From Mauremys mutica (taxonomy: Eukaryota > Chordata > Testudines > Geoemydidae): a stretch of 64,000 nucleotides of DNA. A program made the position numbers and the translations under genes. The notes beneath the pieces were generated by a model. The model made no database searches. It was not told where the DNA came from and saw only the letters and a list, made by a program, of their open reading frames with translations. Where the stretch lies: contig NC_059080.1 of assembly GCF_020497125.1 (NCBI RefSeq), positions 47,433,563 to 47,497,562 on the forward strand, read 5' to 3'. Positions 44,286-57,074 of the stretch are shown here, piece by piece (position 1 is the first letter of the stretch; each line of letters opens with the position of its first letter).

Positions 44286-45449
44286 GTCCTCATCATCAGC
44301 CCATGAGTGCTACTGCTTCCCAGTAGATGGTACAGAATGGCTGGTAACCGTCTTCATCATAGCAACAGGGGGCTGATCTCCATCAGCCCCCGCCCTTCAT
44401 GTGTAAAGAAAAGATTCTGTACTGCCTGGACTATCATAGCAGCAGGATGCTGGTCTCCTCTCCCCCACACTGCTTAATGTCTTGTCTGGACTATCATAGC
44501 AGCTGGAGGCTGCCTTCCCCTCATTTCATTTCACTAACAAGTCACTGTTTCTTATTCCTGCATTCTTTATTACTTCAGCACACAAATGGGGGGACACTGC
44601 AACGGTAGCCCAGGAAGGCTGGGGGAGGAGGGAAGCAACAGGTGGGGTTGTTGCAGGAGCACCCCCTGTGAATGGCATGCAGCTCATCATTCCTGCATGA
44701 TCTGACACGGAGCGGCTGTGCTCTCTGGTTCTCTGATACACTGGATCTTTAGTACACTTGCCCCATATTCTAGGCAGGACTGATTCTATTTTTAGATACC
44801 ATAAAGGAGGGATTGACTCGGGGAGTCATTCCCAGTTTTGTCTTTTGCGCCCCCAGCTAATCTCGGCCAGGGGCACCTATGACAGCAGCAGAAGGTATAG
44901 TGCAATACGACTGGTAACCGTCATCTCATCGCCAATTTACAATGGCATGGTTGACGGTACAGAACGGCTGCTAATCATCTCTGCTGTCATGCAAAAGCAA
45001 ATGAATGCTGCTGTGTAGCGCTGCTGAATCGCCTCTGTCCGCGGCATCTAGTACACATACGGTGACAGTGACAAAAGGCAAAACAGGCTCCATGGTTGCC
45101 ACGCTATGGTGTCTGCCAGGGCAATCCAGGGAAAAAGGGCACGAAATGATTGTCTGCCGTTGCTTTCCCGGAGGAAGGAACGACTGACGACAGTTACCCA
45201 GAACCACCCGCTACAATGATTTTTGCCCCATCAGGTACTGGGATCTCAACCCTGAATTCCAAGGGGCGGGGGAGACTGCGAGGGGGTGGAACAGGGGCAG
45301 AGTTTGTGCTTTCCGGATTGCCTGCAGCAGGAGTGCGCACGAGATAGGTGCTGTGCATGGTCTTGTTCACAGAGACAGACTAGACTGTGTTCATTGTTCG
45401 CAAAAATGTATCTTTGCAAGGAATTCACTCCCTTTTTCCCATCACACAG

Positions 45450-45919
45450 CTTCGACTGTCTCCAGACCTGCCCCAGCATCCCCCTCACAGAGGCTGGCGC
45501 AGATTAGGCGGCAAAAGAAAAAGACACGGGACAAGATGTTCGCTGAACTTATGGGCTGCTCCCGAGCCGAGGCGGCCCAGCAGAGCCAGTGGAGGGAGAA
45601 CCTCTCTCAGTACCAGCGCTCACACAGCGAACGGGAGGAGAGGTGGCGTGAGGAAGACAAACAGGCGACTCAAACGCTGCTTGGACTAATGAGGGAGCAA
45701 ACGGACACGCTCCAGCGCCTTGTGGATGTTCTGCAGGACCGCAGGCAGGAGGACAGAGCCCCCCTGCAGTGTATCTGCAACCGCCCTCCCCCGCCACAAA
45801 GTCCCATACCCCCCTCACCCAAAATAACAAGAAGGAGGGGCACCAGGGGCCGTGAAAACTGTCACCGCACCCCAGCAGAGTGCTCAAGTACCCAAAAGCT
45901 CCCATTCCCTAAATTTTGA
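45450..45919 (+). CDS. Harbinger Myb/SANT-like protein, exon 2
   Basis: The acceptor CCCATCACACAG at 45438-45449 opens this exon; two bases complete the codon left by exon 1, and the frame then reads STVSRPAPASPSQRLAQIRR. It continues through a basic QKKKTRDKM segment and a helical, likely coiled-coil part (SEREERWREEDKQATQTLLG, MREQTDTLQRLVDVLQ), and ends in a Pro-rich tail with a stop at 45917-45919. With exon 1 it gives 346 residues with no stop or frameshift. A polyadenylation signal was not identified with certainty. The gene may still be translatable, though the element's transposase is dead. Confidence 0.75.
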
Positions 45920-46681
45920 GAAGTCCTTCCCTTCCTGACTCATCCAAGCCCCAATCCCAGTTTCATCCCCTAACTGTCTAGTTGATTATTAAAAATACTT
46001 TGCTGTTAATTACTGTTTCCGTCATGTTTTTGTACAGAAGACTGTGTTTGAAGGGGTGTGTGGGGAAGGGGGTTGGTAATTGCATAGGACAGTCACCTTT
46101 ACCAGGGTACAGACACGGGGGCAGGATCAGCAGCAGGTCACACACACAGTGCAGTCAGTAGGCACCCTGGTCGGTATGGGAGGTGGTTTCCATGTTCTGT
46201 GTGGGCTGGGGGGGTACGTGACTTTGTAGCGGGGGAGGGCGGTTACAGATCTTATGCAGCGGTCCTTGTCCTGGACCACAGAGCCACGCAGCAGGGGAAT
46301 CTGTAGCCGTCCTCCTCCACAACAAGAACACATAGCCCCCGCACACAGAGTCCCAAAAAGGAGGGATGGCAGGCTCCGTTGAAACAACCAGTCCGGCACT
46401 GCGGACCGCTCTAGGAGCAGGAGCCTGTCATTCCTCGAGTTTAGAGGCGGTCTTTACATCACTGCACACCCTACCCAGCACAGTCTGCATCCCAGTTTCA
46501 ACCCTTTAACACAAAGTCATTAATAAAGAAACCTTTGTTAAGTAACAAGTATTTTGTTTTTACACGTGTGTTGGAAGGGGGGAAACGGGGTGAACGGTGT
46601 ATCTAACTGCAGAGGATAGTCAACAGTAACTGGATAAAGAAACAGGGGCAGGTTCAGCTTCTCTGTAAAGAAACTGAACAG

Positions 46682-47352
46682 TCACAGGTCACGCTGCTCG
46701 CTGAGGAACCTAGCTTTCAAAGCCTCCCGGATGCACAGCGCTTCCCGCTGGGCTCTTCTAATCGCATGGCTGTCTGGCTGAGCGTAATCAGCAGCCAGGC
46801 GATTTGCCTCAACCTCCCATCCCGCCATAAAGGTCTCCCCCTTGCTCTCACAGAGACTGTGGAGCACACAGCAAGCTGCAATAACAATGGGGATATTCGC
46901 TGAGATCCGAGCGAGTCAGTAAGCTTCGCCATCTCCCCTTGAGACGTCCGAAAGCACACTCCACCACCATTCTGCACTTGCTCAGCCAATAGTTGAAGAG
47001 TTCCTTGCCGCTGTCCAAGGCGCCTGTATAGGGCTTCATGAGCCAGGGCATTAGAGGGTAGGCTGGGTCCCCGAGGATCACTATAGGCATCTGCACATCC
47101 CCAACAGTTATTTTGTGGTCTGGGAAGAAAGTACCTTCCTGCAGGCGTCTAAACAGACCAGAGTTCCTGAAAACACGCGCGTCATGAACTTTGCCTGGCC
47201 ACCCGACGTTGATGTTGGTAAAATGTCCCCTTGGTCCACCAGTGCTTGCAGCACCATTGAAAAGTAGCCCGATTTCTCAGCAGCTGACTGTGGAAGAGGT
47301 GGACGATAAGGTGCGAGGAGTTGACAACGTCCATAACTGCAGTGGGCTCCAT
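46682..47352 (-). pseudogene. Harbinger DDE transposase, internally deleted and frameshifted
   Basis: A possible start at 47352 (MEPTAVMDVVNSSHLIVHLF) runs about 25 residues. The sequence then jumps to KSGYFSMVLQALVDQ, which in intact relatives follows the first catalytic Asp segment, so most of the N-terminal half is deleted. A frameshift leads to TNINVGWPGKVHDARVFRNS and ILGDPAYPLMPWLMKPYTGA, with Asp of the DDE set, then VVECAFGRLKGRWRSLL with the Glu. A second frameshift near 46870 leads to the end (LCESKGETFMAGWEVEANRL... RFLSEQRDL). It cuts and pastes DNA in intact elements; this copy cannot. Confidence 0.85.
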
Positions 47353-49284
47353 GCTCGCAGTGCTGTTGCGTCCGCACTGTCACTCACCAGAAAAGTGCGC
47401 GAACTGATTGCCCGCCGGCGCTTTCAGGGAGGGAGGGCGGGAGTGACGGTTCAATGATGACAGTTACCCAAAAGCACCCTCGACACATTTTTCCCCCAGC
47501 AGGCATTGGGGGCTCTACCCAGCATTCCAATGGGCAGCGGGGACTGCGGGGACTGTGGGATAGCTGCCCACAGTGCACCGCTTCCAAAGTTGATGCTTGC
47601 CCCGTTAGTGTGGACTCACAAAGTCGAATTAGTGTCCTTAGTGTGGATACATAAATTCGACTTTGTAAGGTCGATTCCACAAATTCGACTTAAGTTGAAT
47701 CGAACTACTCTTGTAGTGTAGACATACCCTAAGACACAGACTTTATATTAAAGCGTTTTTGAGATATTAATTAGAAATTAACTTTTCATCACTTCCTTAA
47801 AGGGACTGTAGCACCCTTAGGAAGAATTTTAGGACATGTGTTCACAGAAATGTTTTTTCTTAAAATGACCTAAGGATTCACCCCCAAAGTTGTGTTTTCC
47901 AATCACTCTGGATATATCACAAAAATCACTCCTAATTTATGCAAAAATGTTTACTGTATATTTATATGCCTGCTGCAGGCGACTTTTTCAGTAAATTTAA
48001 AATTACAAACAACGCTACCAAAAGACCGTTGAACAGATTACATAAAATAAATCCACCAGAGTGATACGGGAGCATGTACAAATGTACTGGTAACGGGAGC
48101 CCGTGTAAGAAATGAGCTTAAGTGGTTAATATCTCTTGTGATATCTTAATATATCAATAAACAAAAACATTATTTTTTTGCAATATACCTGTTTGTGATA
48201 TCTTAAATGTTGCGTCTTGCTCACACTTTTCTGTAATTGCAGCACTCAGCGTGTCTTGTTGATCAACCCTTACAAAAAAAGTATCAACACACACTAATCC
48301 AACTAACTAATCTATGTGAGTACATACTCGCCTAACCTTGGCACAAGGGTGGGAGCAGTCCGCAGTGTTGCTGGATGTGTCATAATTATCTGATTCTTTA
48401 ATAATAAAACATATCTCAAAAAATCTTTGTAATTTTGTATGTGTATATTAAATCCTGATTTCAGCCGAAGTGAGAATAACTGTGACATATTACGTAAAGT
48501 GGTAAAGTAGATGTTAATATCAATTGTTATACAATCTGAAACTTTTTGACACCTTTAGGACTTTCTTGCTAAATATCATTCATTTTGGATTGAAAATGAA
48601 AAAAAAAAAAAACAATCCAGAGCAGTGGAGCAGTCAAGATTTTCTGTGCTCTGGCTCCGCTCCAGCTCCAGGCAAAAACCTGCAGCTCCACTGCTCCGCT
48701 CCAAAGCCCTGGATGCAACGTCACTTTTGGAACACAGTGTCTCTGTGTTTTTTGGCAAAAGGCTATTTGGCAAGAATTTAGAGTAACTCTCAATGTGTCA
48801 ATACAACACAGGCAACAGGTAGGTATTCAGAAACCACTCCCAGGAAGAGCACACACTGATGAAGAGCACCATTCTGCTAACTAGAATGTCCCCGAAAATG
48901 CAGAAGTCACATCTGGGGGAACATGAGTAGAGTTAACTGAAAAAACAGTTTTAAAAAATGCTTCTTTTTTGACTTTTTATACTGTTTTTTAAAAAAAATT
49001 GATGCATTTTTAGAAAAAAAAATTTCCACCAGGGCTGGCTGGAAAACTGAAACATTTTTGGTGAAAATTGATGACATTGTATTATCAAAAAATTTGGGAA
49101 GATTTGGAGAGAAGGGCAGTTGACAGGCAAGGATGGCAAATGTGGGTAGCCCAATGTGCAGCTAAGCACAGGATGGACTAAGGTCTAAGGTAATTTGAAT
49201 ATTCGATTTAAAATGTCTTTGGGGAAAAAAATTGGAAAATTCTGAGCAACTCTACACATAAGCATCATCTCATGGAAAGCTTCC

Positions 49285-49380
49285 AGGACCACAGAAGCAT
49301 GCTTGGTCCTGCCTCAGTACAGAGGCTGGACTGGATGGCTTTTCAAAGTCTCTTCCTGCCCTACATATCTATGATTCTAT
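49285..49380 (+). mobile_element. CR1-type 3' end fragment
   Basis: GGTCCTGCCTCAGTACAGAG, GGCTGGACTGGATGGCTTTT and the terminal ATCTATGATTCTATAA match the CR1 tail pattern (compare 25.80-25.91 kb) with many substitutions. Old, short, no coding sequence. Confidence 0.55.
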
Positions 49381-49392
49381 AATTGTCCCAGG

Positions 49393-49572
49393 CCGGGGTA
49401 ATCCATGGGTCAAATCCAGATCGCCAGACACTTTTATACAGACCCTGAAATATTTTTATTTACTTATTATCATCATTATTGTTATTTATTATTACTTTCT
49501 CTGGAGTATGGACCTTGACTATACCTTGACCAAGAAATGTGGATCTTGGCAATAAATAATTGACTAACCCTG
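49393..49572. mobile_element. hAT MITE, 180 bp, perfect 8-bp target duplication
   Basis: GTCCCAGG flanks it at 49385-49392 and 49573-49580. Ends are CCGGGGTAATCCATGGG and, inverted, CAGGGTTAGTCAATTATT. The 8-bp duplication and CAGGG(G)T-type end indicate hAT. The first base of the left end appears mutated. The interior has an AT-rich TTATT run and no coding capacity. Confidence 0.75.
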
Positions 49573-49580
49573 GTCCCAGG

Positions 49581-51205
49581 GAACTCTCCATAGAGCAAAT
49601 AAGTAGTGTCTGAGGGAGCCCCATCGAGAACATCACACGAGACAGACTCACTTGTGCTCATTTCTAAATGCTGAAGAATTTTTAAATGGATAATCCCTCA
49701 CACTCTTGGAATGACTGGAGCAGGAGCTTCTAATTTAGATTCCCCTCTCATGCCCAGTAGCGGCTGGTTTGGAGGGCAGTAGCTCATCCAGCCTTGAGCT
49801 GTATGCAAGGCTTTATGGCATTTAAATCCTACCTTCTCCTATGAATACTTTGCCCTTAATTCTCATCTCTCCACTTTTTTCCCAAAGCCTGAACCTTCAG
49901 AAAGTATGTGGTGGCTTTATTGATGCTAATATTCTTAGGCCATCAGGAAAAAAATCACACAGTCTATCAAACCAAATGACTCCAGTTGGCAATAAGAACA
50001 TGTTTACATTGTGACACAGGTAAGTAAATTACAGGTAACACCTCGGTGTTTATTAGAATTGTACATAGATGTTAAACAAGTGCTACAGAGAAACACAGCA
50101 ACCAACAACGATGAAGCAAAAAAACTGTAATGAACTGAAGCCTATTCCGCAATGCTTTGCAAGATCATTTCAAACACCAAACAGGAAACTATGGAATTAG
50201 TTAACAATTAGCTGTGTGTATCTTCCGCAGAAGGAGCACCTATAATAGAGTGTCATGTTGTGGGATTTTAAATAATCCCCTTGGACTGTGGGAGAGCCAG
50301 CCTTGCAACAGGAGTTTTGCAACAAAAATAGTGCCCCAAACACATCTACCTTGTCCCAGCTACTCTTCCAGTGGTTCCCAAGGTACTTCACACCAAGATT
50401 TTCAAAAGTGAGCAGTGATTGAGTGCCTCAATTTTGAGCTGTCCATATGAGTGATGAATACTTGGAGCTATATTTTAAGGCAAGATAGCTAAGTATTCAG
50501 GGTGATCAACAATCTCAGTGGCATAACTCTCAACCTTAACAAAGGCTGAATGTGAGAGCTAAAAATTACTCAAGAGCTATATTTTGAGTTATGTACAACA
50601 TTTGTTACAACCTAAGTTTTGTGCTTCAGCATTTGTGCTGTAAATAATTTACAGTAATTATAGAAGTGGGATAACAACAGGCATTTATACAGAAGTCAAT
50701 TTAGATCTCAGATGAGAGATATTCCTTGTAATGAGGGACAGTAGAGTTGAATATTCACTGGGCATGTTGTGTAAGGCCATCAGAGTCACCCCACACAAAG
50801 TTAAACTAGCATACCAGATGAAAAAATGTGCAAGCTCTCCAAAACATGTAGCAGACATGCATGGTGCTGAAGAAATCCACTGGAGAGTAGGAAGAGAAGG
50901 GAAATTGAAGCTCACACACAATTAAGGCAAAGTCAGTCTGCAAGTTCTTCAGAAAATCCATTGCAGGCAAGGGGAAAGCAATTGTCATTTATCATCAGAA
51001 TATGGGAATGAAGTTCTCTTACAGCTAGATTCAGCCTGCATTGGATAAGCTCCCAAGACCCTAAGCTTGGCCTTTCACACCTTTAGTACCTATAGGCAGC
51101 CTGATTGATGTAATCAGATGCAGACCAAGATGCACTCTGATTGTAAAAATCAAAGAAAGGGAAAGATCAAAGAAAATCCTAACATAGCTTCAGAGAGAAG
51201 CTTCT
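49581..51205. other. Intergenic sequence with no recognisable feature
   Basis: AT-rich sequence to the 3' side of the ZNF185-like gene. No exon, repeat end or family-supported frame was found. Confidence 0.35.
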
Positions 51206-51292
51206 GCCTGATTTCCAGGGTGCTAAGCACTCTCAAATCCCACTGAAGTTAATGGTAGCTGGAGGTGCTCAGCACCTTTCAGAAATCAGGCC
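51206..51292. repeat. Small palindromic MITE
   Basis: GCCTGATTTCCAGGGTGCTAA at the left and GTGCTCAGCACCTTTCAGAAA, then TCAGGCC, at the right are inverted copies around a 45-bp centre. The motif CTGAAA(A)TCAGGCCC near 17557 looks like another half copy. No target duplication was confirmed. Confidence 0.45.
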
Positions 51293-51989
51293 ACTTCTCT
51301 TTTGCAGAGGACACTCCCTTGTCTCCTTAATGTCAGCACTTGTCTTGTGTGCTGTTAACAAAATAAACTAGTGGATGTTAAACTCATTCATTGTGATGAG
51401 ATGGTGAGAGGGAAATAACTCCAGGAAAGAGGTAGCAGGAGATTTGGTATCTTAGCCAGTCAGGCACTGCTGGATACATTCCCATATACACTGCTGAAGT
51501 CTTCCAACTGGTTGGCTCCTTCAGTTCTTCAAGATCTAAGAGCAAAAAGGAGAAGCTGAGTGCAAGAACTGGGTGCTGCACAGAAAATGGCACTACAGAG
51601 GCCACTGGAGCAGATATAAGCATAGAAGGAGTGGGATGCAAAAGCTTAGCTAGTCTTATCTAATCAAAAGTGACAATAAAGCAGCCGTGTACAATGAAGC
51701 ATGTGTATATATCATCAGAGAGAGAAAACCATTTCTGATCTCATTGCAATGGCAGAGGCCACTCATTTTATCTTATGTTTGTGCCTTTATTTCAAGCTAG
51801 CTACCAAACAAAAGAAAACTAAAAAATAAATCTAGTTCCTTTTGGGTTGGCAAAAACTATAGTACAGTATCTTAAATTTAGACTTTTCATACTGCTTTTG
51901 ACCCCCAAAAATCTTCACAAGCAGGAATCACTTCACCCACCACTGCAATGCTGCCACATCTAGCTGGAATGTGGCAGCTGTGTTTGTAG

Positions 51990-52735
51990 AAATTTTGGTG
52001 GTGCCCAGAACCCACCCCCCGAAACTCTGCCCCCCCAACTCTGCCCCCCTCCTGCCTAAGCCTCTGAATGGGAGTTTGGGTGGGGGGAGGAGGTCTGGGG
52101 TGCAGCCCTGGGCTGGGGATTAGGGTGCAGGAGGGGTGCAGGGTGCAGGCTCTGGGATGGAGTTTGGGGTGAGAGGGGGTTCAGGTTCTGGGAGGGAGTT
52201 TGGGGGCGGGGGTGTGTGTGAAGGGGAGGGGTGCATGCTCTGGGAGGGAGTATGGGGCTAGGAGGGGGTGCAAGGGTGAGAGCTGTGGGACTGAGGATGA
52301 GGGGTTTGGGGTGTGGGATGGGGCTCAGGGCTAGGGCAGAGGGTTGGGTGAGGGCTGTGGGGCTGAGGATTAGGGTGCAGGGGGATGAGGGCTCTGGCTG
52401 GGGCTGGGGTTGGGGGGGTTGGGGCATTGGAGAGGCTCAGGGCTAGGGCAGAAGGGCAGGGTAAGAGCAGCCTGCCCTGCCATTAGTGGATGGAGGGCAC
52501 TAGGACCCTGCAGCAGCAGTTGATGCTGGGAGCCAGCAAAGCAGAGTCAGCATGAGCTGCAGGCTCTGGGGCCCAGGGGAGGTGAGTGGGGGCAGCAAGT
52601 GGGGGCCGGGGGACACTCAGGGGAGGTGTGTGGGGGCAGCAGGCGGGGCCGGGGGAAGAGACCCAGCCCCAAACATTGGTGGAGCTGGGCCCCTGGGCCC
52701 TGAATATTGGTGGAGCCCAGGCACCACGAGTGTAT
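51990..52735. repeat. GC-rich MITE-like repeat with minisatellite core
   Basis: TTTTGGTGGTGCCCAGAACC on the left and, inverted on the right, CTCGTGGTGCCTGGGC form imperfect terminal inverted repeats. The core (52070-52470) repeats GGGTGCAGG, GGCTCTGGGATGG and GGGCTAGGGCAGA units and is related to the block at 32.8-33.2 kb. All open frames on both strands are shadows of the G-rich strand. Confidence 0.45.
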
Positions 52736-52904
52736 ATAACTGACCGCCCCAACCACAGGTTAGTACAGGAAATGAGGAGGAATATTGTATCCAGCTGATA
52801 CTGAAGAAGATACTAACTATGTGTAACTGCCACTTCATTCACTAATCAAACCAGGTTTCTGCTTGATTTGACCAACTGAAATCACGATTTCTTCATTACT
52901 AGAG

Positions 52905-53070
52905 AGTATGTCCAGGAGAGGATGGCCCGGTTATGCAGATCCTCTGGACTAGCAATACATTTCTGTAGGTCAGGGACTTGGAGTAACAATGTAATGGTTG
53001 GTCAGTGCCTTCCATTGTAGGGACACAGGAAGATTCTTGTGCAGATGTGATTCTATGATTCTATGAGAAG
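52905..53070 (+). mobile_element. CR1 3' end fragment
   Basis: The segment ends in GTGATTCTATGATTCTATGA, the CR1 terminal repeat. The upstream part is diverged. It lies 110 bp downstream of the ZNF185-like stop codon, so it may be in the 3' UTR of that gene. Confidence 0.55.
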
Positions 53071-53183
53071 CACAGAATTGTTGGCCACCCTATAACTGCG
53101 AGTGTTAGTGTTCACCATCCTTTATGCTTTCCATGAGCTAGTGTCCATCCAGTCATGCTAACCCTGGAAAAAGTGGCACTCAC

Positions 53184-54211
<1,028 letters not shown>

Positions 54212-54615
54212 TCACAACATCACCACACCTCGATAACACAAACAGTTCCTGTCCCTGAGTAGGAGTAAAGGCAATCTTAGATCTAACACCAGCACTACCA
54301 TGCAGTACAAAAGTGGACATCTGTCCATATGTCTTGGCAGTGCCAAGAGCCGATACAGAAGTATCTGTGGTGTAGCAGGATTGCCAGAGTTCAAGGGCAA
54401 AGATTCCTATGTAGTTACTCCAAAGCAGCATGGCAGCAGGAAGCACTGTTTTAATACCACCCCCAGTAACTCTATGGCTGATGCTCTTTATTCTCCTTGG
54501 ACAGTTCTAACCTTCCTTACCAGGAAGCCAAAGAAAAGGACATTATTTTACTGAACACCTACATATGATATAAAAGATCATATACAGTAAAGCCTTAAAG
54601 AATGTTTCTGTATAA

Positions 54616-54942
54616 CAAGGATCGGCAACCTTTGGCACGCGGTTCGCCAGGGTAAGCACCCTGGCAGCCGGGCTGTTTGTTTACCTGCTGCATCCGCAGG
54701 TTCAGCCGATCACGGCTTCCACTGGCCGTGGTTCACCACTCCAGGCCAATGGGGGCGGCAGGAAGCGGCGGCCAGCACATCCCTCATCCCGCACCACTTC
54801 CCGCAGCCCCCATTGGCTAGAGTGGTGAACCGCGGCCAGTGGGAGGCGCGATCGGCCAAACCTGCGGACACGGCAAGTAAACAAACCGGCCCGCCAGGCT
54901 ACTTACCCTGGCGAGCCGCGTGCCAAAGGCTGCCGATCCCTG
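54616..54942. mobile_element. Palindromic hAT MITE, 327 bp, second copy of the 27.2 kb family
   Basis: Exact 8-bp duplications CTGTATAA at 54608-54615 and 54943-54950. Ends CAAGGATCGGCAACCTTTGG and, inverted, CAGGGATCGGCAGCCTTTGG, followed by GCACGCGGTTCGCCAGGGTA, match the 27.2 kb element. Length is identical (327 bp). Inserted in the intron between the 54.1 and 55.0 kb exons of the ZNF185-like gene. Open frames on both strands are mirrors. Confidence 0.9.
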
Positions 54943-54990
54943 CTGTATAACATCCCCTGGAAATCACCCCAGTGCAATGAATTTTCCTAC

Positions 54991-55056
54991 CTCTGGGAGG
55001 CACTGGTGTGCAGGTAGTTTGCTCTCTCTATGTCAGGCAAATCAACCAGGCTGTCA
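54991..55056 (-). CDS. ZNF185: ZNF185-like protein, exon before the LIM domain
   Basis: A 66-bp exon with acceptor CTCTCTTCTCCAG and donor CAGAG, then GTAGG. It reads DSLVDLPDIERANYLHTSAS and joins in phase to [10 protein letters not shown] in the next exon and to YSS in the previous one. Length is a multiple of three, with phase 2 at both ends, so skipping it would keep the frame. It forms the linker just N-terminal of the LIM domain. Confidence 0.8.
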
Positions 55057-55525
55057 CTGGAGAAGAGAGAGAGGGAGGGAGGGATCATTGCTTGACAGTC
55101 ACATGTAGGAGCGGAAACATTAATCATCAGTGCAGTGCATCCGAAAATTCTAATTGGGTCACAGTGCTGCTGAGCAACTTCCCAGGTGCCTCTTTACTGA
55201 CAAGAGGGTCGTCCCTTGCCTATTAAATATCAATAGACATTTTCTTAAAAGTGAGTGCTGTGCTAGTGAAAGGCAGCAAAGTGTCATCACCACAGACTGA
55301 ACTTTCCTTTTATGCACAAGGCACGTACTGAATGAGGGGCAGCAGAGCACAAGCTTTCCCTGCTCGGGCTGTGCACCTCACTCCCAACCCAGAGGGACCA
55401 CTCTGATGGTGAGACAGGGTAGTTTAGGCTCTAAGGCCCACCCAGTGCCTGGCCTCTCCGCTAAGTAGGCTGACGAGGGTGCTAACTAAGGTATATGGTT
55501 TTGTGACCTGGAAAGAGATTATGTA

Positions 55526-56701
55526 TGTGACGTTGCACTCTATATGATTTTATGAAAATATGCTAATGTAACTGGAATATGCCTTATGCAAAAGGTCTCT
55601 TGTAAGGTGTCATTACAAAGCTTATAATCTACTGAGTGTGATCATCCTATTTGTGTATAAATGTACCACTCTTGTATCTGAAATTAGAAATATGAAATAT
55701 AACTCTGAGGACCTATTGTAATTATGCAAAGTGTGGGCCATTAATGGTGGTTTGGAATATTGATGGCTCCCATTAACCAGGACAATTGACTGCAGATGGC
55801 TCTGTTTTACCTGTAAGTCTTCCTGTATACGTGTGTGCTGGCATGTGGGTAATGAAGTCTTATAGTGACATGTGATCATGTCAGCTGAACTGGAATCCAT
55901 CTCTAACCTAGTGCTTTTCCATTGAGAAGGTGCGGGAGGTGGGAACCCAGTGGGACAAAGGATTCCTGCCTTATGCAAAAGATATATAAATGGGTGGAAC
56001 AGAACAAAGGGGGCCATCATGAGAAATCCCCTAGCTACCACCTGAGCTGGAACAAGGGCTGTACTGGGGAAAGGATTGTGCCCAGACTAGGAAGGCATCC
56101 AGTCTGTGAAAGAAACTTATTGAAACATCTTTCAGGGTGAGATATTATCTGTACTTAGTTGTATTACCGTATTAGGCTTAGATTTGCGTGTTTTATTTGA
56201 TTTTGCCTGGTAATTCACTTTGTTCTGTCTGTTACTACTTGGAACCACTTAAATCCTACTTTCTATATTTAATAAAATCACTTTTTACTTATTAATTAAC
56301 CCAGAGTATGTGTTAATACCTGGGCGTGGGGTGGGGGTGGGGGGCAAACAGCTGTGCAGATCTCTCTATCAGTGTTATAGAGGGTGAACAATTTATGAGT
56401 TTACCCTGTATATGCATTATACAGGGTAAAACGGATTTATTTTGGTTTAGACCCCATTGGAAGTTGGGCATCTGAGTGTTAAAGACAGGAACACTTCTGT
56501 TAGCTGCTTTCAGGTTAAGCCTGCAGCTGTGGGGCAAGTAATTCAGACCCTGGGTCTGTGTTGGAGCAGATGGGTGTGTCTGGTTCAACAAGACAGAGTG
56601 CTGGATTCCCGAGCAGCCAGGGCAGGAAAGCAGGGGCAGAAGTAGTCTTGGCACATCGGTTGGCAGTTCCCAAGGGGGTTTCTGTGATTCAGTCTGTCAT
56701 A
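55526..56701 (+). mobile_element. Solo LTR, 1176 bp, 5-bp target duplication
   Basis: Starts TGTGACGTTGCACTC and ends TTCAGTCTGTCATA; the expected CACA end seems mutated to CATA. ATGTA flanks it at 55521-55525 and 56702-56706, a 5-bp duplication. A polyadenylation signal (AATAAA, in TTTAATAAAATCAC) lies at about 56271. No viral genes adjoin it. Inserted in the ZNF185-like intron between the 55.0 and 57.8 kb exons. Frames inside are not genes. Confidence 0.75.
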
Positions 56702-56984
56702 ATGTATACAGCAAAAGCTGTGTACAGGCTGGTTTACCCAGCTAGCTTGAATCCAACTAGGTGGATAACTGAAGAGAGCACAGTGCAGGCTTCAGAATGG
56801 GCAAGCGCTAGCATTTGTGCCAAGCCCATGCTACGCAGTCTGAAGCCCATGCTGTGCTGCCTTCACTGCTATTGTTACCTGCACTAATTGGATTCAGCTT
56901 AGTTCAGACAGGCTAGCTTGTGCACAGCTTTTGTTGTGTACATATATCATGAGACCACTAACTCATTTGACATTGGCCATTGGA

Positions 56985-57062
56985 CAGACTGAGGTAAAAT
57001 TCTGGCTCCACTGAAGTCTGTGAAAAAACTCCCATTGATTGCAGTGTGGCCAGGATTTCACA
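56985..57062. repeat. Small palindromic MITE
   Basis: GGTAAAATTCTGGCTCCACTGA on the left and its inverse, around TGGCCAGGATTTCAC on the right, flank a 35-bp centre (AAAAAACTCCCATTGATTGC). This is the layout of a short old MITE. No duplication was confirmed. Confidence 0.4.
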
Positions 57063-57074
57063 CAAGGCATCCTA

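Larger units (their letters stand above)
42092..47732. mobile_element. PIF/Harbinger transposon, about 5.6 kb, nested in the hAT
   Basis: Ends are TTAGGCCTGGTCTACACTA and, inverted, TTAGGGTATGTCTACACTA. The terminal TTA on both sides recalls the TWA targets of Harbinger, but on the same strand the flanks read TTA and TAA, so the duplication is not exact. Subterminal parts repeat TTCGAATT and TCGAATTA/TAATTCGA. It carries a two-exon Myb/SANT-like gene on the plus strand, a broken DDE transposase on the minus strand, an antisense coding exon at 43.1-43.4 kb, and a hAT MITE at 43.9 kb. The intron between the Myb exons also has repeated GTGCAATACGACTG-type motifs. Confidence 0.85.
39283..48711 (-). 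mobile_element. hAT transposon split by nested insertions
   Basis: Left end CAGGGATTTGGAGCAATC; right end inverted CAGGGCTTTGGAGCGGAGC. The flanks are GATCCAAC (39275-39282) and GATGCAAC (48712-48719), an 8-bp duplication with one mismatch. Both ends carry repeated GCTCCGCTCC/GGAGC subterminal motifs. Without the nested RTE-like fragment and Harbinger the element is about 2.7 kb, a normal hAT size. Its transposase remains are on the minus strand on the left (39.5-41.0 kb). The right part (47733-48711) contains TTGATCAACAAGACACGCTG on the minus strand, bounded by plausible splice sites, and may hold the N-terminal exon. Confidence 0.8.

Noticed and set aside
43911..44326. Overlapping frames on both strands in the tandem array
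   Set aside because: They translate the same 54-bp repeat in different frames; the array belongs to a MITE.
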